Below, piece by piece: positions 10,661-18,450 of a stretch of DNA of 64,000 bases (position 1 is its first letter; each line of letters opens with the position of its first letter). Source of the DNA: Streptomyces sp. SID13031 (GTDB lineage: Bacteria > Actinomycetota > Actinomycetes > Propionibacteriales > Kribbellaceae); NCBI RefSeq assembly GCF_010548305.1, contig NZ_JAAGLV010000001.1:372001-436000 (forward strand). The letters run 5' to 3'. Below the pieces are notes generated by a model. It was not told the DNA's origin and searched no databases. It was given only the letters and a program-made list of their open reading frames with translations. Made by a program: the position numbers and the translations under genes.

Positions 10661-11035
10661 ATGCGCCGTACCGCTGGGCTGACCGCGACGATCGTGATCG
10701 CGACCGCCGGACTGACCGCTTGCACGGAAGAGCAGGCCTACTGTGTCGATCTGGCCGGGTACGCCGCGGCGGCGGCAGGAGTCGATCCGCAGAAGCCGGC
10801 CGACTACGCGAAGATCCTGGACGACGCGAAGAAGCTGCAGGACAGTGCGCCGGACGAGGTCAAGGACGACTGGAAGGTAGTTGCCGGGTTCGCCGAAAAA
10901 GCCCGGAAGGCTGGGACGAACGAGGTCGAGCTCGCGCGGCTGGGCAGGCAACTCGGTGCGGTCACGACGGCGTACAAGGCGATCGCGACCCAGGCCAAGG
11001 ACTCCTGCAAGGTCGACATCCCCAAGCTCAACTGA
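10661..11035 (+). CDS. small secreted lipoprotein, tandem paralogue of the preceding gene
   Basis: A 124-residue product with signal MRRTAGLTATIVIATAG and lipobox LTAC. The mature part repeats the layout of its neighbour: an early Cys (AYCVDL), then DEVKDDWKVVAGFAEKARKAG against DDLKDDWSVMSDYLAGLEDAKG, and a late Cys (KDSCKV). This is a diverged tandem duplication. GAGGAAA five bases before the ATG at 10661 supports that start; ATG 10649 is an alternative. The two genes are 14 bases apart and probably co-transcribed. Function unknown. Confidence 0.8.
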   Translation: MRRTAGLTATIVIATAGLTACTEEQAYCVDLAGYAAAAAGVDPQKPADYAKILDDAKKLQDSAPDEVKDDWKVVAGFAEKARKAGTNEVELARLGRQLGAVTTAYKAIATQAKDSCKVDIPKLN

Positions 11036-11189
11036 GCTAGACCGCACACCCTGCGGAGTCACCCGCAAGCGGATCGTCCTGTCGTATCCGAAATGGTTCC
11101 CAAGTGCTAGCCTCGACCGCGGGGGGACGGTTGGGGCCAATACCTGGCTGTCCTGGGTTGGATTCATTGCGGATACCAGGGGGGCCTCG

Positions 11190-14100
11190 GTGTCGTTTTC
11201 AGGTGTGCTCAAATCACGGGTCGTGCGGATAGGTGCGGCACTCGCCGTCGCCATCTCACTAGGCCAGTTAACGTTCGTCACTCAGGCTCAGGCCGTGGGG
11301 GAGACAGCCGTCTCGCTGACGTTCAACGACGGACTCAGATCGCAGTACCAATATGCAGGGCCGGTACTGAAGTCCCACAACGTCAACGGCACGTTCTACG
11401 TGTCCAGTCGGATCATCGACGCGAACGCGCCGGGCTACTTCGCGACCTGGGACGCCGACTCCCTCTACCGGGACGGGAACGAGATCGGTGGTCTGAGCAA
11501 GGACCACATCGATCTCACCGATCCGAGCACGACGCAGGCCTACAAGCAGGACCAGGTTTGTAGCGACAAGCAACGACTGACGAATCTCGGGTACGACCCG
11601 GTGAGCTTCAGTTATCCGTTCGCGGCGGTCGACGCGAATGCCGGCAGCATCGTCCAGGGCTGCGGCTATCTGTCCGGCCGGACCGTGGGCGGGCTGGCGC
11701 CGACGAGCGCCCCGTTCGCCGAGAGCCGTCCGCCGGTCAACCCGTTCTGGGTCAGTACCGCGAACTTCGGTAGCGGTCCGCTGCAACTGGCCGATCTGCA
11801 GAACGCCGTCAACGTTGCCTCAAGCAACGGTGGTGGCTGGGTGCCGCTCGCCTTCAACTACGTCTGCCAGCCCGGCTCGCCGGAGTACGCGGACTGCATG
11901 GGCACCTACCAGGCCCTGGACACGACCGTGCTCGGCCAGTTCATCGACTGGCTGCAGAGCACCGGCGCGCCGGCCGGTACCACGATCGAGAAGGTTCGTG
12001 ACGTGATGGGGGCCGGGCCGCAGCCCGTGCTGCCGCCGCGGCCGACGCAGATCTCGCTGACCTTCGACGACGGTCTGCTCAGCCACTACGGGCTGCGGTC
12101 GATGCTGGCCTCGCACGGCGTGCACGGCACCTTCTACATCAACTCCGGGAATGTCGAGAACCCCGACGAAGACAGCATCATGACGTGGGCCGAGATCACC
12201 AACCTGAAGAACGACGGCAACGACATCGGTGGTCACACCAAGGACCACATGATCATCACTGATCCGGCCACGACGTTCGACTACAAGTGGCACCAGGTCT
12301 GCGACGACCGGGCGAAGCTGCAGCAGCAGGGCTTCTCGCCGACCAGCTTCGCGTACCCGGAGGCCGCCTTCAACCCGGAGGCGATCAGCATCGTCAAGGG
12401 CTGCGGATACCAGACCGGGCGTAGTGGCGGCACCATCCTGGTGGGCGGGCCGGTCTACACCGAGACGGTGCCGCCGCGCGATCCGTTCGCGCTGTACGCG
12501 CTCGGCACGACGTTCGACGGTCCGGTCTCGCTGCAGTCGCTGATCGACGCCACGAACGGTGCGGCTGACCACGCCGGTGGCTGGGTGCCGATGCTCTTCC
12601 ACGAGATCTGCTACCAGGGCACCACCAACTACGCCGCCTGTATGGCCGACTACCGGCCGGTCGACTCCGTCGTCATCAGCCAGTTCCTCGACTGGGCAGC
12701 CACCCAGACGAGTCGCGGCATCTCGATCAAGAGTGTCGCCGAGGTGATGAACGGCACCCAGGCGGTCCCGAACCCGATCATCAGCACGCCGACGGCCAAC
12801 CAGACCGTCAACGTGGCGCCGACCGTGACCGGCACCGGATCGGCCACCGGCGGCGACGTCACCGTCTCGGTGTATTCGGGCTCGTACAGCACCGGTAACC
12901 CGATCCAGACCGCGAACGCGACGAACACCGCGGGCACCTGGTCCGTCGCACTGACGGGCCCGCTCGCGAACGGCATCTACACCCTGCAGGCCCAGCAGAC
13001 GGGGGCCGGTCTGACCGGGTACAGCTCCCCACGGACCTTCGTGGTGAACGACGCCGCCGACGTGACCGCGCCGGTCATCCAGATCACCGCGCCGGTGAAC
13101 GGCTCCAGCCGGAACACGACGCAACCGGTGATCAGCGGTACGGGTGGCAAGCTGGCCGGTGACGCCGCGACGACGGCGGTCAGCATCTTCAACGGCGCGA
13201 CGGCCACCGGTACGCCGAGGTCGACGACGAGTGTCGCGATCTCCGCCACCGGGACCTGGACGCTCACCCCGGCAGCGCTGCCGCAGGGGACGTACACGGC
13301 GCAGGCGACCCAGTCCGACACGGCCGGCAACGTCGGGACCAGTACGTCGACGTTCACGGTCGACACCGTCAAGCCGATCGTCCGGATCACCAGTCCGGTC
13401 AACAACGCGGCGGTGACCACGACGTCGTTCACCGTCGCGGGCACGACCGGGGTTCTGGCGGGCGACAGCCCGACGGTCACCTTGAAGGTCTACGCGGGCA
13501 GCAACACCTCGGGCGCGGTGGTCAGCACCTTGACCAGCACGGCGACCGCTGGTGCCTGGAACGCCACTGTGGCGGGCCTGGCGACGGGCACGTACACGTT
13601 GAGCGCGTCAACCACTGATGCGGCCGGCAACATCGGTCTCAGCCCGAATGTGATCATTCAGCTGCGCAGTGCCATGACGGTGACCTCGCTGTCTCCGAAC
13701 GCGTTCTCCCAAGGCCTGACGGGCCGGGCGGTGGCGATCAACGGAACCGGGTTCACCGCGGCCTCGGTACCGTCGTTCCCCGGCGCCGGGGTGACCATGA
13801 CGTCGTACACCTTCGTCAGCGCCACCCGGATCAACGTGGTGCTGAACACCGCCGCGAACGCCACGGTGGCCCGGAGCAACGTCGTGGTCAGCAGGGCCGG
13901 CACGGTCGACGCGGTCTGTGCCAACTGCCTGATCCTGAACGCTGCGCCGAAGGTGACCGGCGCCTCGCCGTCCACCGTCGCCAGAGGACTGTTCAAGGCG
14001 TTCGCGATCAACGGCAGTGGCTTCACCGCGGCCAGCCAGGTGACCTTCTCCGGGGGGTCGGGGATCAACATCTTGGTGATCAGCCGGTCGGCGAACCTGA

Positions 14101-14210
14101 TCAACATCACGACGTCGTCGATCTCCGGATCGCCGGGTGTCCGCAATATCACGGTGACCAACCCCGACGGTGGCGTCAGCACCTGTGTCGGGTGCCTCAC
14201 CATCACGTAA
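11190..14210 (+). CDS. secreted tandem polysaccharide-deacetylase protein with Ig-like and IPT-like repeats
   Basis: The 1006-residue product has a signal peptide (residues 1 to ~36) and two NodB-type domains (about 40-275 and 287-525). Bacterial Ig-like repeats follow (about 528-825), then two IPT/TIG-like repeats, each closing with a CxxC (VCANC, TCVGC). The second NodB domain keeps TFDDG (Asp293, Asp294), GGHTKDH (His349, His353) and LFHEIC (His471). The first has TFNDG (Asn46), GGLSKDH (Leu102) and AFNYVC (Asn223), so it is probably catalytically dead. Expected substrates are N-acetylated polysaccharides such as chitin or peptidoglycan. The GTG at 11190 follows AGGGGGG; longer upstream openings overlap the previous gene and lack a signal peptide. 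Confidence 0.85.
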   Translation: MSFSGVLKSRVVRIGAALAVAISLGQLTFVTQAQAVGETAVSLTFNDGLRSQYQYAGPVLKSHNVNGTFYVSSRIIDANAPGYFATWDADSLYRDGNEIGGLSKDHIDLTDPSTTQAYKQDQVCSDKQRLTNLGYDPVSFSYPFAAVDANAGSIVQGCGYLSGRTVGGLAPTSAPFAESRPPVNPFWVSTANFGSGPLQLADLQNAVNVASSNGGGWVPLAFNYVCQPGSPEYADCMGTYQALDTTVLGQFIDWLQSTGAPAGTTIEKVRDVMGAGPQPVLPPRPTQISLTFDDGLLSHYGLRSMLASHGVHGTFYINSGNVENPDEDSIMTWAEITNLKNDGNDIGGHTKDHMIITDPATTFDYKWHQVCDDRAKLQQQGFSPTSFAYPEAAFNPEAISIVKGCGYQTGRSGGTILVGGPVYTETVPPRDPFALYALGTTFDGPVSLQSLIDATNGAADHAGGWVPMLFHEICYQGTTNYAACMADYRPVDSVVISQFLDWAATQTSRGISIKSVAEVMNGTQAVPNPIISTPTANQTVNVAPTVTGTGSATGGDVTVSVYSGSYSTGNPIQTANATNTAGTWSVALTGPLANGIYTLQAQQTGAGLTGYSSPRTFVVNDAADVTAPVIQITAPVNGSSRNTTQPVISGTGGKLAGDAATTAVSIFNGATATGTPRSTTSVAISATGTWTLTPAALPQGTYTAQATQSDTAGNVGTSTSTFTVDTVKPIVRITSPVNNAAVTTTSFTVAGTTGVLAGDSPTVTLKVYAGSNTSGAVVSTLTSTATAGAWNATVAGLATGTYTLSASTTDAAGNIGLSPNVIIQLRSAMTVTSLSPNAFSQGLTGRAVAINGTGFTAASVPSFPGAGVTMTSYTFVSATRINVVLNTAANATVARSNVVVSRAGTVDAVCANCLILNAAPKVTGASPSTVARGLFKAFAINGSGFTAASQVTFSGGSGINILVISRSANLINITTSSISGSPGVRNITVTNPDGGVSTCVGCLTIT

Positions 14211-14259
14211 CCATCGCGCTCTATCCATCACGCAAGGCCACGGCCTCGGCCGAATCGGC

Positions 14260-14294
14260 GACGGCGGTGCCCGGTAGCGAAACCGGACGCCGTC
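14260..14294 (+). terminator. hairpin downstream of the deacetylase gene
   Basis: GACGGCG (14260-14266) pairs with CGCCGTC (14288-14294), enclosing an inner CCGGT/ACCGG stem (14271-14275 with 14282-14286). No U-run follows, as is common in actinobacteria. It separates the secreted-protein gene from mihF. Confidence 0.55.
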
Positions 14295-14314
14295 GTCGCC
14301 GCTTGGTGTGTTGT

Positions 14315-14344
14315 TTGCTGTCGGAGGGCGTGTTTGGCTAGGTT
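14315..14344 (+). promoter_or_regulatory. candidate sigma-70-type promoter for mihF-gmk-rpoZ
   Basis: TTGCTG (14315-14320) and TAGGTT (14339-14344) are separated by 18 bases. This predicts transcription starting near 14351, about 30 bases before the mihF GTG. It is a sequence match only. Confidence 0.35.
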
Positions 14345-14379
14345 CACCTGCGAAGACATACAACGGGACAGGTGAGACG

Positions 14380-14694
14380 GTGCCACTTCCATCTTTGACT
14401 CCGGAGCAACGCGCGGCTGCTCTGGACAAGGCTGCGGCCGCACGGCGTGAGCGTGCGGAGATCAAGAACCGGATCAGGCACTCGGGGGCGTCTCCTACGG
14501 AGGTGCTGCACGAGGGGCAGACCAACGACGTGATCGGCAAGATGCGGGTCACCGCGCTGCTGCAGTGCGTCCCGGGGGTCGGCAAGGTGCGCGCGCAACA
14601 GATCATGGAGCGGGCCGGTATCTCCGAGACCCGCCGGGTGCGCGGTCTGGGGACCAACCAGATCGCCGCGCTGATGCGAGAGTTCGCGGAGTGA
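14380..14694 (+). CDS. mihF: actinobacterial integration host factor (nucleoid protein)
   Basis: A 104-residue DNA-binding protein of the mIHF/sIHF family, unrelated to proteobacterial IHF. A long N-terminal helix ([20 protein letters not shown]) precedes a helix-two-turn-helix with a helix-hairpin-helix core, [18 protein letters not shown]. Conserved residues include [16 protein letters not shown]. The GTG at 14380 preceded by AGGTGAG gives the normal family length; an upstream in-frame start would add an unconserved stretch. Placement directly before gmk is the standard actinobacterial arrangement. Confidence 0.95.
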   Translation: MPLPSLTPEQRAAALDKAAAARRERAEIKNRIRHSGASPTEVLHEGQTNDVIGKMRVTALLQCVPGVGKVRAQQIMERAGISETRRVRGLGTNQIAALMREFAE

Positions 14695-14699
14695 CGCCG

Positions 14700-15359
14700 A
14701 TGACGCAGACTGAGCTGATGCCGACTGAGCTGGAGACAGGCGTGGACACGGGGAAAGGTTCCACCGACGGTGGTCAGGCCGGGGCCGGTGGAGCCCGGCT
14801 GACCGTGCTGGCGGGCCCGACGGCCGTTGGCAAGGGCACGGTCGCGGCCGATATCCGGGAGCGCTTCCCGGAGATCTGGATCTCGGTCTCGGCGACCACC
14901 CGCAAGGCCCGTCCGGGCGAGGTGCACGGCGTGCACTACCTGTTCGTCTCCGACGAGGAGTTCGACCGGATGATCGCCGCCGACGAGCTGCTCGAGTGGG
15001 CCGTGGTGCACAAGGCGGCCCGCTACGGGACGCCCCGGCAGCAGGTGCTGGACAAGCTGGCCGAGGGCCGGCCCGCGCTGCTGGAGATCGATCTGCAGGG
15101 TGCCCGGCAGGTCCGCGAGACGATGCCGGAGGCGCATTTCGTCTTCCTGGCCCCGCCGAGCTGGGACGAATTGGTCCGCCGGCTGGTCGGCCGGGGCACC
15201 GAGACGCCCGAGGAGCGGGAGCGCCGGCTGGAGACCGCGACCCTCGAACTGGCCTCCGAGAAGGAGTTCGACGTGACGATCGTGAACGCGTCGGTTCGGG
15301 AAGCGGCCGATCAGTTGGTAAAGTTGATTCGATCACCCAACATCTCTGGAAAGAGCTGA
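14700..15359 (+). CDS. gmk: guanylate kinase
   Basis: Phosphorylates GMP and dGMP. The P-loop is GPTAVGKGT, the GMP-binding region [19 protein letters not shown], and the lid [13 protein letters not shown] roughly 35-residue unconserved Gly/Thr-rich extension precedes the kinase core. I chose the ATG at 14700 (GGAG eight bases upstream). A GTG at 14691 overlapping the mihF stop, or an ATG at 14718, are alternatives. It is coupled to mihF and rpoZ. Confidence 0.95.
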   Translation: MTQTELMPTELETGVDTGKGSTDGGQAGAGGARLTVLAGPTAVGKGTVAADIRERFPEIWISVSATTRKARPGEVHGVHYLFVSDEEFDRMIAADELLEWAVVHKAARYGTPRQQVLDKLAEGRPALLEIDLQGARQVRETMPEAHFVFLAPPSWDELVRRLVGRGTETPEERERRLETATLELASEKEFDVTIVNASVREAADQLVKLIRSPNISGKS

Positions 15360-15363
15360 CATT

Positions 15364-15669
15364 TTGTCTGGCAACCAGCCCGTCGCCATCGGCATCACCT
15401 CACCGCCGATCGACGACCTGCTCACCCACACCGATTCGAAGTACAAGCTGGTGCTGTACTCGGCCAAGCGGGCGCGGCAGATCAACGCCTACTACTCCCA
15501 GCTCGGCGAAGGCCTGCTGGAGTACGTCGGACCGCTGGTCGAGACCCACGTCCAGGAGAAGCCGCTCTCGATCGCCATGCGCGAGATCAACGACGGCGTG
15601 CTGACCTGCACGGATATCGACCCCGAGGCCGAGGCGGAAGCCGCTGCTGCCGCCGCGGAGAAGTCCTAG
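15364..15669 (+). CDS. rpoZ: DNA-directed RNA polymerase omega subunit
   Basis: A 101-residue product with the omega core [26 protein letters not shown] and [12 protein letters not shown]. The start appears to be the rare TTG at 15364, four bases after gmk, preceded by GGAAAGAG. The C-terminus is an acidic alanine-rich tail ([16 protein letters not shown]). Omega aids beta-prime folding and ppGpp response in other bacteria. Confidence 0.95.
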   Translation: MSGNQPVAIGITSPPIDDLLTHTDSKYKLVLYSAKRARQINAYYSQLGEGLLEYVGPLVETHVQEKPLSIAMREINDGVLTCTDIDPEAEAEAAAAAAEKS

Positions 15670-15681
15670 TACCTTCGCTTG

Positions 15682-16926
15682 ATGACGAAAACCGGGCAGC
15701 GGCCGTCGGTAGTACTCGGCGTCGGCGGCGGGATCGCGGCGTACAAGGTCTGTGATCTGCTCCGTCGGCTGACCGAGTCCGGGCACAGTGTCCGGGTGGT
15801 GCCGACCGCGGCCGCTCTGGAGTTCGTCGGCGCCGCCACCTGGGCGGCGCTGTCGGGTCAGCCGGTGACGGCCGACCCGTTCGACGACGTCCACGAGGTT
15901 CCGCACGTCCGGATCGGCAAGGGCGCGGACCTCGTCGTCGTCGCGCCCGCGACCGCGAATCTGATCGCGAAGGCCGCCCACGGGCTGGCCGACGACCTGC
16001 TCACCAACACCTTGCTGACGGCGCGCTGCCCGATCCTGTTCGCGGCCGCGATGCATACCGAGATGTGGGAGCACCCGGCCACCCAGGCCAACGTCGCCAC
16101 CCTGCGCTCACGCGGTATCACCGTGCTCGACCCCGCTGTCGGCCGGCTGACCGGCGCCGATACCGGGCGCGGCCGGCTGCCCGAGCCGTCCGAGATCTTC
16201 GCGATCAGCCAGTTGATGCTCGCCGACGAGGCCGCGCGCGCCGCCGGCCAGTCGGTGGCCGATCTGACCGGCAAGAACGTCTTGATCAGCGCCGGCGGCA
16301 CTCGCGAGCACCTCGACCCAGTGCGGTACCTGGGCAACTCCTCGTCCGGCAAGCAGGGCTACGCGCTCGCCCGGATCGCGGCCGCCCGCGGTGCCAAGGT
16401 CACCCTGGTCGCCGCCAACTCCGAGCTCGCTGACCCGGCCGGCGTCCAGGTCGTCCAGGTCACCAGCACCCGCGACCTGTACAACGAGATCACCGGGCGC
16501 GCCGGGGACGCCGACGCCATCGTGATGGCCGCCGCGCCTGCTGACTTCCGCCCGGCCGACGTCTCCGAGCACAAGATCAAGAAGACCGGCGACGGCTCGG
16601 TGCCCGCCGTGAGCCTGATCGAGAACCCGGACATCCTGGCCACCATCTCGCACGAGCGCCGCCGCACCGACCAGGTGATCGTCGGCTTCGCCGCCGAGAC
16701 GGGCGACGCCGATCACGGCGTACTGGAGCTCGGCCGGGCCAAGCTCGAACGCAAGGGCTGCGACCTGCTGGTCGTGAACGACGTCTCCGGTGGCAAGGTC
16801 TTCGGCAGCGACCTCAACGAGGCAGTCATCCTCGACCGCGACGGCGGCGCCCTCCCGGTCCCGTCCGGCAGCAAGGACGCCCTGGCCGGCGTCATCTGGA
16901 ACCTCGTCGCCACCCACTGGCACTGA
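15682..16926 (+). CDS. coaBC: bifunctional phosphopantothenoylcysteine decarboxylase / synthetase
   Basis: A 414-residue CoA-pathway fusion. The N-terminal CoaC flavoprotein half shows LGVGGGIAAYK, the catalytic His in PHVRIGKGADLVVVAPATAN and MHTEMWEHPA. The C-terminal CoaB half begins near residue 195 with LISAGGTREHLDPVR and NSSSGKQGYALA, and has an AAAPADFRPA segment. The ATG at 15682 follows an in-frame TTG at 15679. It continues the gmk-rpoZ transcription unit after a ten-base gap. Confidence 0.96.
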   Translation: MTKTGQRPSVVLGVGGGIAAYKVCDLLRRLTESGHSVRVVPTAAALEFVGAATWAALSGQPVTADPFDDVHEVPHVRIGKGADLVVVAPATANLIAKAAHGLADDLLTNTLLTARCPILFAAAMHTEMWEHPATQANVATLRSRGITVLDPAVGRLTGADTGRGRLPEPSEIFAISQLMLADEAARAAGQSVADLTGKNVLISAGGTREHLDPVRYLGNSSSGKQGYALARIAAARGAKVTLVAANSELADPAGVQVVQVTSTRDLYNEITGRAGDADAIVMAAAPADFRPADVSEHKIKKTGDGSVPAVSLIENPDILATISHERRRTDQVIVGFAAETGDADHGVLELGRAKLERKGCDLLVVNDVSGGKVFGSDLNEAVILDRDGGALPVPSGSKDALAGVIWNLVATHWH

Positions 16927-16953
16927 GGGGTCCCCAGCTGACTGAGAGATTGC

Positions 16954-16972
16954 TCAGATAAGGCTGACCTAA
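16954..16972. promoter_or_regulatory. iron-box-like palindrome (DtxR/IdeR type) upstream of metK
   Basis: TCAGATAAGGCTGACCTAA matches the 19-bp IdeR/DtxR consensus TWAGGTWAGSCTWACCTWA at 16 of 19 positions by my comparison; the right half is nearly perfect. It lies 28 bases after coaBC and about 210 bases before the metK start. No iron gene is adjacent, so regulatory meaning is uncertain. Confidence 0.4.
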
Positions 16973-17024
16973 CTTGGTGTGGTGAGAATTACTTCGGCCC
17001 GTTCACGCGGGGATGTCCAGGATG

Positions 17025-17043
17025 TGATGAGACAGTCTCATCA
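17025..17043. promoter_or_regulatory. perfect 19-bp palindrome in the coaBC-metK gap
   Basis: TGATGAGAC-A-GTCTCATCA has perfect 9-bp arms around one central base, the geometry of a dimeric repressor operator rather than a terminator. It is upstream of a possible metK promoter, TTGACT (17070-17075) with an ATACTT-like -10 (17092-17097). The regulator is unknown; the sequence is not the corynebacterial McbR box. Confidence 0.5.
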
Positions 17044-17103
17044 GCTGGGCAAATCGGCTCGTCGTCCGGTTGACTGGGCGGATCTGCTGGCATACTTCCA
17101 ACA

Positions 17104-17148
17104 GCACCGCGTGAGGCGGTGCGCGGACGGGGGACGACCTTCCCCGTC
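17104..17148 (+). promoter_or_regulatory. two consecutive hairpins in the metK leader
   Basis: GCACCGC-GTGAG-GCGGTGC (17104-17122) is a perfect 7-bp hairpin with a 5-base loop. GACGGGG (17126-17132) with CCCCGTC (17142-17148) forms a second, ending about 30 bases before the metK GTG. I could not fit either to a known SAM riboswitch class. Confidence 0.45.
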
Positions 17149-17180
17149 GGGTGGCAGACGAGGAATTCCAGGGAGAATCC

Positions 17181-18374
17181 GTGGCACGGCGCCTTTTCAC
17201 GTCCGAGTCGGTGACCGAGGGTCATCCGGACAAGATCGCTGACCAGATCAGTGACTCGATCCTCGACGCACTACTGGCCGAGGACCCGAAGAGCCGCGTC
17301 GCGGTGGAGACCCTGGTGACCACCGGGCTGGTGGTGGTGGCCGGCGAGGTCACCACGACGGCGTACGTGGACATCCCCGGGATCGTCCGCGAGCGGATCC
17401 TGGAGATCGGCTACGACTCGTCGCTGAAGGGCTTCGACGGCGCGTCCTGCGGCGTCACGGTCGCGATCGGCAGCCAGTCGCCCGATATCGCCCAGGGTGT
17501 CGACACGGCGTACGAGAACCGCTCGGAGTCGTCCTCGGACGCGCTCGACCTGCAGGGCGCCGGCGACCAGGGGCTGATGTTCGGCTACGCGTCGAACGAG
17601 ACGCCCGAGCTGATGCCGCTCCCGATCACCATCGCGCACCGGTTGTCCGCGCGGCTGTCGGAGGTCCGCAAGGACGGCACGATGGCCTACCTGCGCCCCG
17701 ACGGCAAGACCCAGGTCACGGTCGAGTACGACGGTGACAAGGCGGTCCGGATCCACACCGTCGTGGTGTCGAGCCAGCACGCCGCCGACATCAGCCTCGA
17801 CTCGATGCTGACGCCGGACGTGAAGAAGCACGTCGTCGACCCGGTGCTCGAGCAGTTCGACATCGACTCGACCGACTACCTGCTGCTGGTCAACCCGACC
17901 GGCCGGTTCGAGATCGGCGGCCCGATGGGCGACGCCGGGCTGACCGGCCGCAAGATCATCATCGACACCTACGGCGGGATGGCCCGGCACGGTGGCGGCG
18001 CCTTCTCGGGCAAGGACCCGTCGAAGGTCGACCGCTCCGCGGCGTACGCGATGCGCTGGGTGGCCAAGAACATCGTCGCCGCCGGTCTGGCCGCGCGGGC
18101 CGAGTGCCAGGTCGCGTACGCGATCGGCAAGGCGGCGCCGGTCGGCTTCTACGTCGACACCTTCGGCACCGAGACGGTGCCGGTGGACAAGATCAGCGAC
18201 GCGGTGCTCGAGGTGTTCGACCTGCGCCCGGCCGCGATCATCCGCGACCTCGACCTGCTCCGGCCGATCTACGCGCAGACCGCGCGCAACGGCCACTTCG
18301 GCCGTACCGGTGCGGACTTCACCTGGGAGCGCACCGACCGGGTCGAAGAACTGAAGGCTGCGGTCAACAAGTAG
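17181..18374 (+). CDS. metK: S-adenosylmethionine synthetase
   Basis: A 397-residue enzyme making SAM from ATP and methionine. It opens with [20 protein letters not shown], contains [16 protein letters not shown] and the P-loop-like [20 protein letters not shown]. The GTG at 17181 follows GGGAGAA and gives the normal family N-terminus. An upstream in-frame GTG at 17151 would add ten unconserved residues. The leader is long and structured, with an iron-box-like site, a perfect palindrome and two hairpins. Confidence 0.97.
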   Translation: MARRLFTSESVTEGHPDKIADQISDSILDALLAEDPKSRVAVETLVTTGLVVVAGEVTTTAYVDIPGIVRERILEIGYDSSLKGFDGASCGVTVAIGSQSPDIAQGVDTAYENRSESSSDALDLQGAGDQGLMFGYASNETPELMPLPITIAHRLSARLSEVRKDGTMAYLRPDGKTQVTVEYDGDKAVRIHTVVVSSQHAADISLDSMLTPDVKKHVVDPVLEQFDIDSTDYLLLVNPTGRFEIGGPMGDAGLTGRKIIIDTYGGMARHGGGAFSGKDPSKVDRSAAYAMRWVAKNIVAAGLAARAECQVAYAIGKAAPVGFYVDTFGTETVPVDKISDAVLEVFDLRPAAIIRDLDLLRPIYAQTARNGHFGRTGADFTWERTDRVEELKAAVNK

Positions 18375-18386
18375 TAGCTCGCCACG

Positions 18387-18425
18387 AACCGCCCGTGACC
18401 CTGTGGATGGTCGCGGGCGGTTTGT
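18387..18425 (+). terminator. terminator hairpin after metK
   Basis: AACCGCCCGTGACC (18387-18400) pairs with GGTCGCGGGCGGTT (18409-18422) with a single G-U, loop CTGTGGAT, followed by TTTGT. It is a strong intrinsic-terminator candidate between metK and priA. Confidence 0.75.
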
Positions 18426-18450
18426 CGTCCCGCCCGACTAGAGTTCCCGA

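Noticed and set aside
10881..11189. N-terminal extension of the deacetylase protein
   Set aside because: It overlaps the second lipoprotein gene in another frame and would bury the signal peptide; GTG 11190 with AGGGGGG is preferred.
16927..17180. SAM riboswitch upstream of metK
   Set aside because: I compared it with the remembered SAM-I and SAM-IV cores and found no matching pseudoknot or internal-loop signature.
16979..17242. Possible 87-codon gene before metK
   Set aside because: Base composition at third positions is unlike neighbouring genes, it overlaps the metK start, and it contains the palindrome and hairpins; better read as leader.
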